DNA of 64,000 nucleotides, taken from NCBI GenBank assembly GCA_937916515.1, contig CALFSX010000010.1, positions 1-64,000 on the forward strand, in the 5' to 3' direction. Below are positions 19,951 to 30,127 of this stretch, in pieces (the stretch's first letter is position 1; each line of letters opens with the position of its first letter). The notes under the pieces were generated by a model that saw only the letters and a program-made list of their open reading frames with translations, was not told where the DNA came from and searched no databases. The position numbers and the translations under genes were made by a program. This DNA comes from an uncultured Planctomycetaceae bacterium. GTDB taxonomy: Bacteria > Planctomycetota > Planctomycetia > Planctomycetales > Planctomycetaceae.

Positions 19951-21438
19951 ATGATCTGCGTTAGCCTTGGAAGAACACGCCACTCCGCATTTCTGGAGGG
20001 CCACCGTCAACTCGCTGAACAAAAGGCGGAACTTGTTGAACTTCGAGTCGACTGGATTCGCAGACGTCCAGACATCGGTCGCCTGCTGAAAGACCGCCCT
20101 ACCCCAGTGGTTGTAACCTGTCGCCGCAAAGAAGACCGCGGTCTTTGGATGGGCGACGAAGATCAACGGCGAGCCGTTCTGCGAGAAGCGATTATCGGCG
20201 GCGCTGAATACGTCGATATCGAAGAAGACATCGCCAAATCGATTCCTCGATACGGCAAAACTCAAAGGATCGTCAGCTACCACAACTTCGACGAAACTCC
20301 CGGCGAACTGTACAACATCTACGAACGCATGACGCAGTGTGATCCTGACGTCATTAAAATCGTAACGATGGCAAACTCGCCGACCGACAACGTGCGAATT
20401 CTAGAGATGGCCGAAGCGGCACAGATTCCCACAGTTGCATTTTGCATGGGAGAATTTGGAATTCCCAGCCGCATCCTGTGTGCCCGCACGGGTGCTCCCT
20501 TCACGTACGCAGGCTTCAGCCGCGAACGTGAAATGGCTCCCGGGCAACTGACGTTTGCGGAAGTACGCAACCTGTATCGATACAACAAAATCACCAAGAA
20601 CACAAAAGTGTTTGGCGTGATCGGTGACCCGATCGCTCACAGCAAAAGCCCGCTGTTGCACAACGCAGCGTTTCGCAAGATTGGTTTCGACGGCGTTTAC
20701 CTGCCGCTGCGAATTCCGGCCGACGTTTTGAAAGTTTCGCTTCAGGAATATGAAAAACTGGGATTTCAGGGCTTCAGCGTCACGATTCCCCACAAGGAAG
20801 ACGTACTGGATTTTGCAGATTCGCCCGACGTGCAATCCGATTTAATTGGCGCGGCAAATACATTGTTCAAAGTCGGCACGGAATGGCATGCCACCAACAC
20901 AGACTACGATGCAATCATTGAAACCATCAACGACGCCATGGTTGCCGCAAAACTGGACCAACCTTCCTTTAAAGACAAGCGAGTTCTGATTTTAGGTGCT
21001 GGTGGAGTAGCCAGAGCAGCCGCGTGTGCCATGCAGCAGCAGGATGCGAATGTTGTAATCACCAACCGAACCAGGAATCGAGCAAAAGTACTGGCAGAAG
21101 AATTGGGTTGCCGCACCACTTTGTGGGCCAATCGCGGCTCTGAACAATGCGACATTTTGATTAACTGCACCTCGGTCGGCATGCACCCAAATGTTGACGA
21201 AACACCGTATGAACAACATTGGCTGAACGAATCGATGCTGGTGTTCGACACCGTTTACACACCCGAAAACACTCTGCTATTGAAACATGCAAGACTGCGA
21301 GGATGCCCGACGGCCAGCGGTATTGAGATGTTTATCAGACAGGCGGCTCACCAATTCAAGCTGTTCACCGGCCAGGAACCGCCGATGGAGTACATGATCG
21401 AAACTCTGCGACGCTCGCTGTCTGCGGTAAGATCATAG
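19951..21438 (+). CDS. aroDE: Bifunctional type I 3-dehydroquinate dehydratase / shikimate dehydrogenase
   Basis: N-terminal type I DHQase (ELRVDWIRR, SYHNFDETP, IKIVTMANSPTDN) fused to AroE (GVIGDPIAHSKSPLLHNAAF, GAGGVARAAACAM). Confidence 0.92.
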   Translation: MICVSLGRTRHSAFLEGHRQLAEQKAELVELRVDWIRRRPDIGRLLKDRPTPVVVTCRRKEDRGLWMGDEDQRRAVLREAIIGGAEYVDIEEDIAKSIPRYGKTQRIVSYHNFDETPGELYNIYERMTQCDPDVIKIVTMANSPTDNVRILEMAEAAQIPTVAFCMGEFGIPSRILCARTGAPFTYAGFSREREMAPGQLTFAEVRNLYRYNKITKNTKVFGVIGDPIAHSKSPLLHNAAFRKIGFDGVYLPLRIPADVLKVSLQEYEKLGFQGFSVTIPHKEDVLDFADSPDVQSDLIGAANTLFKVGTEWHATNTDYDAIIETINDAMVAAKLDQPSFKDKRVLILGAGGVARAAACAMQQQDANVVITNRTRNRAKVLAEELGCRTTLWANRGSEQCDILINCTSVGMHPNVDETPYEQHWLNESMLVFDTVYTPENTLLLKHARLRGCPTASGIEMFIRQAAHQFKLFTGQEPPMEYMIETLRRSLSAVRS

Positions 21439-21553
21439 AATCGGTGTAAAACGGCCTTTTGCAATTCCGTACGGAAGACCTGGCGGAATACGCCGATTAA
21501 GCGTAGGTCAATGGTGGATTCCGTACGCCCTGCGCAGTCGGCAGAATTTTCAA

Positions 21554-22093
21554 ATGATCGTCAGTTTGATCGGATATCGAGGATGCGGTAAGTCCAGCGT
21601 CGGCCCCCTGTTAGCCGACATGCTGGGGTGCGATTGCGTCGATAGCGACGACCGAATCGAATCTGCAGCCGGTAAATCAATTGCCCGCATCTTCGAAGAA
21701 GACGGGGAGCCTGCGTTTCGTCAACTGGAAACGAGCGTCCTAGACCAGCTATTGAAACAAACAAGCGGAGTTATCGCGTCAGGTGGCGGTGCAATTCTGG
21801 CGGAAATAAATCGCACGAACATGAAGTCGGCTGGCCCCGTGGTTTGGCTGCACGCTTCAGCGGAAGCACTGGCAAGTCGTATTGGCGGCGACCAGACTTC
21901 CACAGCACGACGGCCCAGTCTCACGGGCAAGTCCATTCAGGAAGAAGTGGCTGATGTACTGAATGCTCGCAGCCCGCTTTACGAAGAATGTGCCACAATC
22001 CAGGTGGAAACAGAAGGACGTTTGCCGATTGACATCGCAGTTGAAATCTTTCAACAGATCAGGCAGGCGACTGAACCGGGAGACAGGCGATGA
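21554..22093 (+). CDS. aroK: Shikimate kinase
   Basis: IGYRGCGKSSVGPLLADMLGCDCVDSDDRIE; ASGGGAIL. Confidence 0.93.
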   Translation: MIVSLIGYRGCGKSSVGPLLADMLGCDCVDSDDRIESAAGKSIARIFEEDGEPAFRQLETSVLDQLLKQTSGVIASGGGAILAEINRTNMKSAGPVVWLHASAEALASRIGGDQTSTARRPSLTGKSIQEEVADVLNARSPLYEECATIQVETEGRLPIDIAVEIFQQIRQATEPGDRR

Positions 22094-23391
22094 GTGATTA
22101 TCCGATCTCTCTGTGGCTGTTGCTGCCGGCTTTGGCCGTTGTGGGAGCATTCGTCGGTCGATTTCTGAACATCTGCGCCGTGCGATTTCCGGAACACCTG
22201 GAACTACGCAAACAGCTGACTTCACTTGGTAAACCATGGACGGTTTGCAAAAGATGCTCCGTCGCGCCAAGTTCAGTCGAATGCATTCCGATACTGGGGT
22301 GGCTGATCAACGGTAGACGCTGCCATTCGTGCAAAGCAAGAATCGCGGGCGTTTTCACAGTCATAGAACTACTAACAGCCGCACTATTTGTGGCCGTCTA
22401 TCTTTGTGAAATTCACGTAACGCCGGGATCGAATTTCGCTAATGGACTGTCATCGATTGAGGGACCTCGCGGACCTGAAATCATTAAGTCGTTTTGGTCG
22501 CCTGGAGTCTGGCTGCACCTGCGTTACGCTCTGCACATGCTGATGATTTGCGGATTGATTGTCGCCACGGAAATTGATCGAAGGCTTCGCATCATTCCAG
22601 ATGGCAGCACGGTTCCGATCACGGTGTTTGCCATTGCCGCCAGCCTGGCGTTTGGGCAACTTTATATCGTGCCAATTTGGTTTCAGGATGCCAGTACCGT
22701 GGCCATGCTGAAACCAATCGTTCCCGCATTTCTCAAGCCGTTAATGGTTCCATGGGATCCGACGGAATTCATTCAGACCTGGCCGCGTTTGCATGGGCTA
22801 TTGGTGAGCCTTGCAGGAGCCGTTGCAGGTGCAGGCTCAGTGTGGATCGTTCGGCAGATTGGTTTTCTGGTTCTGCAGCAGGAAGCCATGGGTTTTGGCG
22901 ACGTGGTACTGATGGCCATGATTGGCAGCGTCATCGGTTGGCAGCCGGTGCTGTTCGTGTTTGTGCTGGCACCATTGCTCGCAATTTTTGTCGCAGTGAT
23001 TAACTGGGTCGCGCATCGCGACAACGAAATCCCATATGGCCCATTTCTAAGCCTGGCGACAATTGTCATCCTGCTGGGGTGGCCCGTATTGTGGCCGCTG
23101 GTGAAACGAATGTTCGACATGGGGCCCATGCTGCCTTTGCTGGCAGTCCTGATGATCGTTCTTCTGGCCGCTTCACTGCAATTGGTGCAACTTATCAAGC
23201 GCCTGTTTGGAATTCAGACAGGACCTCCTGATGATATCGAAGCCGAATGGACTTCAGCGGACCACCTTTTTTACTACAACTACGAACGGCCCGATCAACA
23301 GACGGGACAATGGAAGCAGGAACTGTGGCCGGGAACTCGCGCCGGACAAGGCCTCAAACGTTCTCACGACTGGCGGCATCACGATCACTAA
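22090..23391 (+). CDS. Prepilin peptidase (A24-type, divergent)
   Basis: FLNICAVRFPE, CKRC...CHSCKA, ATEIDRRLRIIPDG and GFGDVVLMAMIG (two catalytic Asp sites); 4-bp overlap with aroK. Confidence 0.85.
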   Translation: MSDYPISLWLLLPALAVVGAFVGRFLNICAVRFPEHLELRKQLTSLGKPWTVCKRCSVAPSSVECIPILGWLINGRRCHSCKARIAGVFTVIELLTAALFVAVYLCEIHVTPGSNFANGLSSIEGPRGPEIIKSFWSPGVWLHLRYALHMLMICGLIVATEIDRRLRIIPDGSTVPITVFAIAASLAFGQLYIVPIWFQDASTVAMLKPIVPAFLKPLMVPWDPTEFIQTWPRLHGLLVSLAGAVAGAGSVWIVRQIGFLVLQQEAMGFGDVVLMAMIGSVIGWQPVLFVFVLAPLLAIFVAVINWVAHRDNEIPYGPFLSLATIVILLGWPVLWPLVKRMFDMGPMLPLLAVLMIVLLAASLQLVQLIKRLFGIQTGPPDDIEAEWTSADHLFYYNYERPDQQTGQWKQELWPGTRAGQGLKRSHDWRHHDH

Positions 23392-23438
23392 TGCTCCCAC
23401 CAAATCGCCATGATGCCCCACAGCGGCCATCCGCAGAA

Positions 23439-23951
23439 TCACGCGCGAGAGCTCGTTACAGACACGCCGGCGGACAATGTCTGCAACACGACGCAATAAC
23501 GCTCTGTCAATTGAATCAGCTTATCAATTTTCTCCGTAGCCTCAGAACTCTCAACTTCGAACTTCAAACCAACCTCCGTTAGCCCGACGGGCGCCGTGCG
23601 ATCGACGCCCAGCGTGCCACGAAAATCCATGTTGCCGGTGGCGATGACTCGAGCCGATTCGATGCTCAACCCCATTGCGGTCGCGACTGCAGCAAACGTG
23701 ACTCCAGAACACGCAACCAGCGATTGCAGCAACATATCACCAGAACAAGCCTTTGAACCGTCTCCACCAGCCTTCAGATGCACCCCGGCGACAACTCGTT
23801 CATCCATCGCCAGAGGAGCCTCAATTTCACACGTCAGATTTTTCAAATCAACGACACCTGCAGCGTGCAGGCTGGCAACGGCCGCAGAAGGTGTTTCGTG
23901 GTATTGAGCTTTCAGCGGAGCCTGAAGGTTCTTAAGTTGTTCAGCGTCCAT
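23439..23951 (-). CDS. OsmC family peroxiredoxin-like protein
   Basis: GSKACSGDMLLQSLVACSGVTFAAVATAMG and second Cys in RYCVVLQTL. Confidence 0.85.
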   Translation of the reverse strand: MDAEQLKNLQAPLKAQYHETPSAAVASLHAAGVVDLKNLTCEIEAPLAMDERVVAGVHLKAGGDGSKACSGDMLLQSLVACSGVTFAAVATAMGLSIESARVIATGNMDFRGTLGVDRTAPVGLTEVGLKFEVESSEATEKIDKLIQLTERYCVVLQTLSAGVSVTSSRA

Positions 23952-24168
23952 TGTTAATTTTTCCGGCGCGAAAGGCTTTTCGTGGTTTTATGTCGATATT
24001 GTCCGGATCATATAGGTTCTGAACAGTATTCGAATTGATTTCACCAAATGGAAATGCCGTCCGGCAAAGATTCTGGGGATTGCAGACTGACACACGCAAT
24101 CCGGAACGAGTATTCTTCATGCCATATCATTGCTAATCGAAAAACAGTGCCAAACGGGAAAGTTTTTG

Positions 24169-25185
24169 ATGTCGGAAGTAACGAACAATCCAGAACCAAT
24201 CGTCTCCAACGAGCGTGTCTGGGTTGGCTTTGATCTTGGCGGAACCAAAATGATGGCCGTCGTATTCAACGATAAGCTGGAAGTCCTTGGAAAAAAACGC
24301 CGGAAGACTCGCGATAAAGAAAAGGATGGCGTTCAGCCGGAACGACTAACTGAAACCATTCGCATGGCACTGGAAGACGCCAAGGTTGACGCGAGCGCCG
24401 TTCAGGGCATCGGCGCCGGCTGCCCTGGGCCGCTGGACCTGAAAAAGGGCGTTATCCTGGAAGCCCCCAATCTTGGGTGGAAAAACGTTCCGCTTCAGGA
24501 TTATCTAAGCAAAGAATTCAACTGCCCTGCAGAAATCTGCAACGATGTGGATGCTGGCGTGTACGGTGAATACATGGCAGGTGCCGGTCGAGGTGCTCGC
24601 TGTGTGCTGGGTGTCTTTCCCGGAACCGGCGTCGGCGGTGGCATGGTTTACGAAGGAAAAATCTTTCGTGGCCGCAAGTCGTCCTGCATGGAGATCGGCT
24701 TTCTGCAAATGGCAACTGAAGGCCCAACAGCTGGCGTTGGACCTGTCGGAACCCTGGAAGCACTCGCCAGCCGCCTGGCGATTGCCGCAGAAGCCGCCAA
24801 AGCGGTTTATCGAGGAAAGGCACCACATCTTGCACAGATCGCTGGCACAGACCTGGCAAACATCAAGAGTGGCGCTTTGGCCAAGTCGATCGAAGCGGGT
24901 GATACTGTCATTGAAGACATCGTGCGGCGAGCTGCAGAACAAATTGGACGAGCCATCGGTTCGCTTGTTAACGTGCTTAGCCCGGACATCGTCGTAATCG
25001 GCGGCGGATTGGCAGAAGCAATGCCGAAGCTGTATCTGCAGGAAGCTCAAAACGGTGCGAAACGCAACGTTATTCCATCACTTAAAGACAGCTTCACAAT
25101 TCGCATCGCCGAACTGGGTGATTATTCAACGTCAATAGGAGCTGCTGCTTTAGTGAGAGATCAAAAAGTAAGTAAGGATACATAA
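24169..25185 (+). CDS. ROK family sugar kinase (glucokinase-like)
   Basis: VWVGFDLGGTKMMAVVFND; CNDVDAGVYGEYMAGAGRGARCVLGVFPGTGVGGGMV; IVVIGGGLAEAMP. Confidence 0.9.
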   Translation: MSEVTNNPEPIVSNERVWVGFDLGGTKMMAVVFNDKLEVLGKKRRKTRDKEKDGVQPERLTETIRMALEDAKVDASAVQGIGAGCPGPLDLKKGVILEAPNLGWKNVPLQDYLSKEFNCPAEICNDVDAGVYGEYMAGAGRGARCVLGVFPGTGVGGGMVYEGKIFRGRKSSCMEIGFLQMATEGPTAGVGPVGTLEALASRLAIAAEAAKAVYRGKAPHLAQIAGTDLANIKSGALAKSIEAGDTVIEDIVRRAAEQIGRAIGSLVNVLSPDIVVIGGGLAEAMPKLYLQEAQNGAKRNVIPSLKDSFTIRIAELGDYSTSIGAAALVRDQKVSKDT

Positions 25186-25284
25186 CAACGGCTCGGTCGG
25201 TCAGCACTCCCAAATAATGGCTCGCCATCCGCAGCAAGGCATGCCATCCATACGTTCAGGCTTTCAACAAACTTCCCTGCGTGA

Positions 25285-26922
25285 TTGACGACATCAATCA
25301 ATTTCCAATCAGCATTTGAAAATATCATGGAACGTCCGTCTCAACCCTCAGAAATTCCAGCAGAACGGCGCCCCAGTGGAATCGTCTTTCCGATGGCGGT
25401 AATTGAGCTGGGTACGTCCGCAATTCGTATGGCGATTGGCGAAACGGATGGCGTCTCCGGTGTTCGAATGCTTGAACAGCTTGTTCGAGGCGTCAGTCTG
25501 GGCAAGGACACATTCACACGGCGGGAAATCAAACGCGAAACGCTGCTGCAATGTGTTAACGTATTGAAAAGCTATCGGCGAAAGCTGGAAGAATATCAGT
25601 GCATCAACCCTCAGCACATTCGAGTTGTCGCGACCAGCGCCGTGCGTGAAGCCACAAATCGCATGGCCTTTCTGGACAGAATCTATACTTCGACGGGCTT
25701 CATTGTGGAACCCATCGACGATGCAGAAATCGCTCGAGTCACGTATCTTGGAATTCGCCCCTTGTTGGAACGCGAACCCGAACTCCGTGATGCGATGACA
25801 TTGCTGATGGAAGTTGGAGGCGGCAACACAGAAATCCTGCTGTTGCGAGGAAGAAACATCATTCACTCGCAATCTTATCGACTGGGTTCGCTGCGGCTGC
25901 AACAAATGATCAAGCAATACCACGCCGCTCGCGATCAGACTCTAAGCATTATGCATGGGCAAATTGATCGCGCTCTGGAACAGCTAAGAGACGTCATCCC
26001 GCAATATGGCAATATCGAATTACTGGCTCTGGGAGGCGATGTACGTTTTGCTGCGAAGACGCTGCAACTGGATGTTGCCGACGCCGATGTCATCAGGGTT
26101 CCGTTGCCCAAACTGCGTCGGCTGACAAATGAACTGTCACAACTAAGTGTTGAACAGATCATGAGCAAGCATCACCTGGAATTAACTCAGGCAGAAACTC
26201 TGGTGCCCGCTTTGCTGACGCATGTTCGCATGGCTCGCATGCTGAACGCAGACCATCTGCTGGTTACCGGCTTCAATCTGCGAGACGCGCTGTTGCAGGG
26301 AATGATGCAGCCGGCCGACTGGTCCGAAGATTTTCGAGAACAGATTATTCGTTCGGCAGAAGAACTGGCTCGCAAATTTCAACTGGACCTGGACCACAGT
26401 CAACATGTGGCGGAATTAAGTGGACAAATTTTCAGAGCTCTGAGACCTGTCCACCAGATGGACGTCCGCTGCGAAACCATTCTTTACGTTGCAGCTCTGC
26501 TGTACGAAGCCGGACTGTTTGTCAGCACTCCCAGCTATCACAAACACAGCTACTACCTGATCATCAACAGTGAGATTTTCGGACTGAATTCACTGGACCA
26601 CAAACTGGTTGCCCTGGTCGCTCGATACCATCGCAGAGCTGCCCCGAAACCCACACATGAAGCGTTTGCCGAACTGGATCGCGATAGCCGCGTGGTACTG
26701 TCGCGACTATCCAGCATTCTGCGAATCGCGATTGCTTTGGCACAATCCAGAAGTCAGCGAATTCGCGAGATGGATTGTGCGGTTGAAAAAACTCGCCTGA
26801 TCATTCGCGCTCGCGGACGAACGGGAGATTTGTCGATGGAACAACTGGAACTGCGCCAGAACGCTGGTTTCTTTGAAGATGTCTTTGGCCTGAGTGTCCT
26901 ATTGAGGGAGAGCCCCTCGTGA
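25285..26922 (+). CDS. ppx: Ppx/GppA family phosphatase (exopolyphosphatase)
   Basis: VIELGTSAIRMAIGE; RVVATSAVREATNR; LLMEVGGGNTEILLLRG; C-terminal HD-like domain; stop overlaps ppk start. Confidence 0.88.
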   Translation: MTTSINFQSAFENIMERPSQPSEIPAERRPSGIVFPMAVIELGTSAIRMAIGETDGVSGVRMLEQLVRGVSLGKDTFTRREIKRETLLQCVNVLKSYRRKLEEYQCINPQHIRVVATSAVREATNRMAFLDRIYTSTGFIVEPIDDAEIARVTYLGIRPLLEREPELRDAMTLLMEVGGGNTEILLLRGRNIIHSQSYRLGSLRLQQMIKQYHAARDQTLSIMHGQIDRALEQLRDVIPQYGNIELLALGGDVRFAAKTLQLDVADADVIRVPLPKLRRLTNELSQLSVEQIMSKHHLELTQAETLVPALLTHVRMARMLNADHLLVTGFNLRDALLQGMMQPADWSEDFREQIIRSAEELARKFQLDLDHSQHVAELSGQIFRALRPVHQMDVRCETILYVAALLYEAGLFVSTPSYHKHSYYLIINSEIFGLNSLDHKLVALVARYHRRAAPKPTHEAFAELDRDSRVVLSRLSSILRIAIALAQSRSQRIREMDCAVEKTRLIIRARGRTGDLSMEQLELRQNAGFFEDVFGLSVLLRESPS

Positions 26923-29015
26923 TCAATGCAGAACATTACGTTAATCGCGAATTAAGCTGGTTGGAATTTAATCAGCGAGTACTGGATGAAGCCGCGGACG
27001 CATCTGTGCCGCTGCTTGAACGACTTCGTTTTCTGGCCATCACGTCATCAAACCTTGATGAATTCTTCATGGTGCGCATGGGCAGCCTGAGAACAGCCAT
27101 TCGACGAAACGAAACCGGTGTCGATCCCAGCGGCATGACCGTATCAAATCAGTTGGATGCTGCGGCAAAACGCATTCAACAAATGATGGACGTGCAATAC
27201 CGAATTTATCTGGAACAGCTTGAACCGGCGTTAGCACAAATCGGAATCAGGCGACGTCACGTGACGGAGTTGTCTGAGGCGCAATCGGAATTCGTCGAAC
27301 AACTGTTCGATGAACAGATTACGGCCATACTGACTCCAATTGCCGTTCACGACCCAGACAATTTCCCACTGTTGCTGGGACGGACGACAAACGTTGCCGT
27401 TCAGCTGGCCCCACTGAGTGAAGGCGATGACTATCGGTACGCCGTCATTCCATTTGGGCGATCAGATCTGCGATTCATCAGCCTGCCGGCGGAATCCGGC
27501 AAAGAATTCATTCTGGGTGAAGACGTTATTGCTCTACTTGTGCAACGATTCTTCCCTGGCGAAGAAATCGTATCCACGGTTCCGTTTCGCATCACCAGAA
27601 ATGCAGACCTAAGCGTTCGAGAAGAAGACGGCACCGATCTGCTTGCTGAAATGGAAGACGTTCTTGATGAACGCAAGGACAGTTTCTGTGTGCGGCTGGA
27701 AATTTCAGACCTTGTCACAGCTCCGATGCTGGTGTTTTTAAAGCAATTGTTCAAGTTGCGAAATCGCGACATCTATGTCGTGCCGGGACCTTCCGGTCTG
27801 GGGGACCTGATGCGGCTTTCTGATTTGTCGGGTTTTGAAAGTCACACCTACCCGAAGTGGCATGCGTGCGCTGCTCCGGGCATCGATCCGGGACAGTCGA
27901 TCTTCGACGCTATCAGAAGTAATGATCAACTACTGTACCATCCGTACGAATCTTTCGAACCAGTTGTCAGACTGGTCAAGGAAGCAGCCGTTGATCCGGA
28001 TGTCGTCGCCATCAAACAAACGCTTTATCGAACCAGCCGCAACAGCCCGATTGTGGAAGCACTAAAAACGGCCGCTGAAAATGGCAAAAACGTAACTGTA
28101 ATTGTTGAACTGAAAGCTCGGTTCGACGAAGCCCGAAACATTGAATGGGCCAAACAACTGGAACTGGCCGGCGTTCAGGTTATCTATGGGGTCCGCGGAC
28201 TTAAAACGCATGCCAAAGCGTGTGTTGTCGTGCGCCGCGAACCTCAGGGATTTCAACGATACTGCCATTTCGGAACCGGCAATTACAATGAAGCAACCGC
28301 AGGCATCTACACCGACATCAGCTACATGACGTGTAGTGAAGAACTCGGAAACGACGTCATCTCTTGGTTCAATGCCACCACCGGTTATTCACAGTTGCAG
28401 CAGTTCGACCAGCTCAACTCCGCACCAATTGGCCTGCGCGAAAAGCTGATGGAACTGATCAATTTCGAAGCGGAACGTTGTCGAAATCATTCTGATGGAG
28501 CGATCACCGCAAAATTCAACTCACTGGTCGATCCGCAGATTATTGATGCGTTGTACAAAGCATCGCAGGCTGGCGTTAAAATCCGGCTGAACATTCGAGG
28601 GATCTGCTGTTTGAAACCAGGAATTCCGGGTTTAAGCGAGAACATTGAAGTCATCAGCATCATCGATCGCTTTCTGGAACATGCTCGCATCTTCCATTTT
28701 CGCCATGGAGGCGACGATCAGGTGCTGATTTCCAGCGCTGACATGATGCCACGAAACCTTGATCGCCGTATTGAATTGCTGATACCAATTCTGGATGACG
28801 AATGTCGCCGCAAAGCGATTAACATCCTGAAGACGTGCATGAAAGACAACAGCAAGGCCAGAGTCATCCGTGCTGACGGTGGATTCAATGCCCCTAAAAT
28901 GTCTGCTGATACAGGGTTTCGGAGCCAGCAGGAGTTCCAACGCCAGGCAAAGGAAACGGAAAAAAACGCCAGCGAAGCGATGCGACGAATGTTTGTTCCA
29001 CTGGAACCAAATTAA
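26919..29015 (+). CDS. ppk1: Polyphosphate kinase 1
   Basis: YVNRELSWLEFNQRVLDEA; YGVRGLKTHAKACVVVRRE; HFGTGNYNEATAGIYTDISYMT; GTG start. Confidence 0.97.
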   Translation: MINAEHYVNRELSWLEFNQRVLDEAADASVPLLERLRFLAITSSNLDEFFMVRMGSLRTAIRRNETGVDPSGMTVSNQLDAAAKRIQQMMDVQYRIYLEQLEPALAQIGIRRRHVTELSEAQSEFVEQLFDEQITAILTPIAVHDPDNFPLLLGRTTNVAVQLAPLSEGDDYRYAVIPFGRSDLRFISLPAESGKEFILGEDVIALLVQRFFPGEEIVSTVPFRITRNADLSVREEDGTDLLAEMEDVLDERKDSFCVRLEISDLVTAPMLVFLKQLFKLRNRDIYVVPGPSGLGDLMRLSDLSGFESHTYPKWHACAAPGIDPGQSIFDAIRSNDQLLYHPYESFEPVVRLVKEAAVDPDVVAIKQTLYRTSRNSPIVEALKTAAENGKNVTVIVELKARFDEARNIEWAKQLELAGVQVIYGVRGLKTHAKACVVVRREPQGFQRYCHFGTGNYNEATAGIYTDISYMTCSEELGNDVISWFNATTGYSQLQQFDQLNSAPIGLREKLMELINFEAERCRNHSDGAITAKFNSLVDPQIIDALYKASQAGVKIRLNIRGICCLKPGIPGLSENIEVISIIDRFLEHARIFHFRHGGDDQVLISSADMMPRNLDRRIELLIPILDDECRRKAINILKTCMKDNSKARVIRADGGFNAPKMSADTGFRSQQEFQRQAKETEKNASEAMRRMFVPLEPN

Positions 29016-29107
29016 GACGAATTAATTGCTTAATGAAGCCTGCACCACAAATGGAAATAGAGGCTGATTCCCACAAACCAGTGAACCCGTCAAGGGAGAT
29101 GCCCTTC

Positions 29108-30127
29108 TCAGGGAACTCTGATCGGCAGCACAACAATGCTGCCTTCTCGATTGACGGTAATTGTGACTCGCTGACCTGATCGAATTCCGCCAAGTTCTTT
29201 CTGTAGACTTTCTACAGACTGAATAACAGCGTCATTCACCATCAGCACCAGGTCACCTCGACGAAATCCGCTTGCCTTCGCCGGTGATCCAGGAATCACG
29301 CGATCAATATAAGCGGGCGTGTTGTCCAGCACTTCCGGCATCAACGTAATGCCAAATGTGGATGTCAAACGTCGATCGGAAACGGGTGGCGAGTCTTTAA
29401 CCGGCTCTTTTGATGCGGCCACTCGCTCACCCGCTAAAATCGCGGCAACCACTGGTCGCAGAGTCTTCCAGGGAACAGCGTAATTCACCCACATATTACT
29501 GCCGCGATGCCGAATTTCTCGCCCAAGTAAACCCAGCGGCTCTCCATTAACTGACGTCAGCAGTCCTCCGGCGGCTCCGGAATTGTTTGTAATGGCATCC
29601 AGAATGTAGACGGGAGACTTCACGGGAAACTGCCATCGCCCCAGGCCAGCATCCAAAGTTGATTCGCAAGCGACAATTCCATGCACGACGGACACTGGTT
29701 CATTTCCAGTAGCGACATGAAAGACATTGCTGAAAGCATAAACAGATTGCCCAGGAAACACGGACCCCGGGGCTTGAATATCAACAAACGAAAACACGTC
29801 GTCGTCTTCACTATCAATCTTCAGAATTGCAAGATCGTGCTCCAGACTGGTGCCAACCACCTGAACACTAAACCGACGCCCATCGGCAACAACAGCCGTC
29901 AGAAAACCCGTATTAACCAGGTGATTCCATACGGTCGCAACGTGACCTTTGTCTGAAATCAACACGCCTGTACCGTAAGAATCCAGATTTCCAACACCGG
30001 CACCAAACAATTTCACAATGGAAGACTGCCGATCTACGATGACGACATCGGTTTGAGTCGTGTCAGCGAAAACATGGCTGCAAGTCAGCAGAACAACTGC
30101 GGAAACAAAAAACTTCAGGCTGCTCAC
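29108..30127 (-). CDS. Trypsin-like/PDZ (HtrA-like) secreted protein, predicted inactive (Ser->Ala)
   Basis: Signal peptide; GTGVLISDKGHVATVWNHLV, LEHDLAILKI; DAITNNSGAAGGLL where GNSGG is expected; C-terminal PDZ. Confidence 0.8.
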   Translation of the reverse strand: MSSLKFFVSAVVLLTCSHVFADTTQTDVVIVDRQSSIVKLFGAGVGNLDSYGTGVLISDKGHVATVWNHLVNTGFLTAVVADGRRFSVQVVGTSLEHDLAILKIDSEDDDVFSFVDIQAPGSVFPGQSVYAFSNVFHVATGNEPVSVVHGIVACESTLDAGLGRWQFPVKSPVYILDAITNNSGAAGGLLTSVNGEPLGLLGREIRHRGSNMWVNYAVPWKTLRPVVAAILAGERVAASKEPVKDSPPVSDRRLTSTFGITLMPEVLDNTPAYIDRVIPGSPAKASGFRRGDLVLMVNDAVIQSVESLQKELGGIRSGQRVTITVNREGSIVVLPIRVP

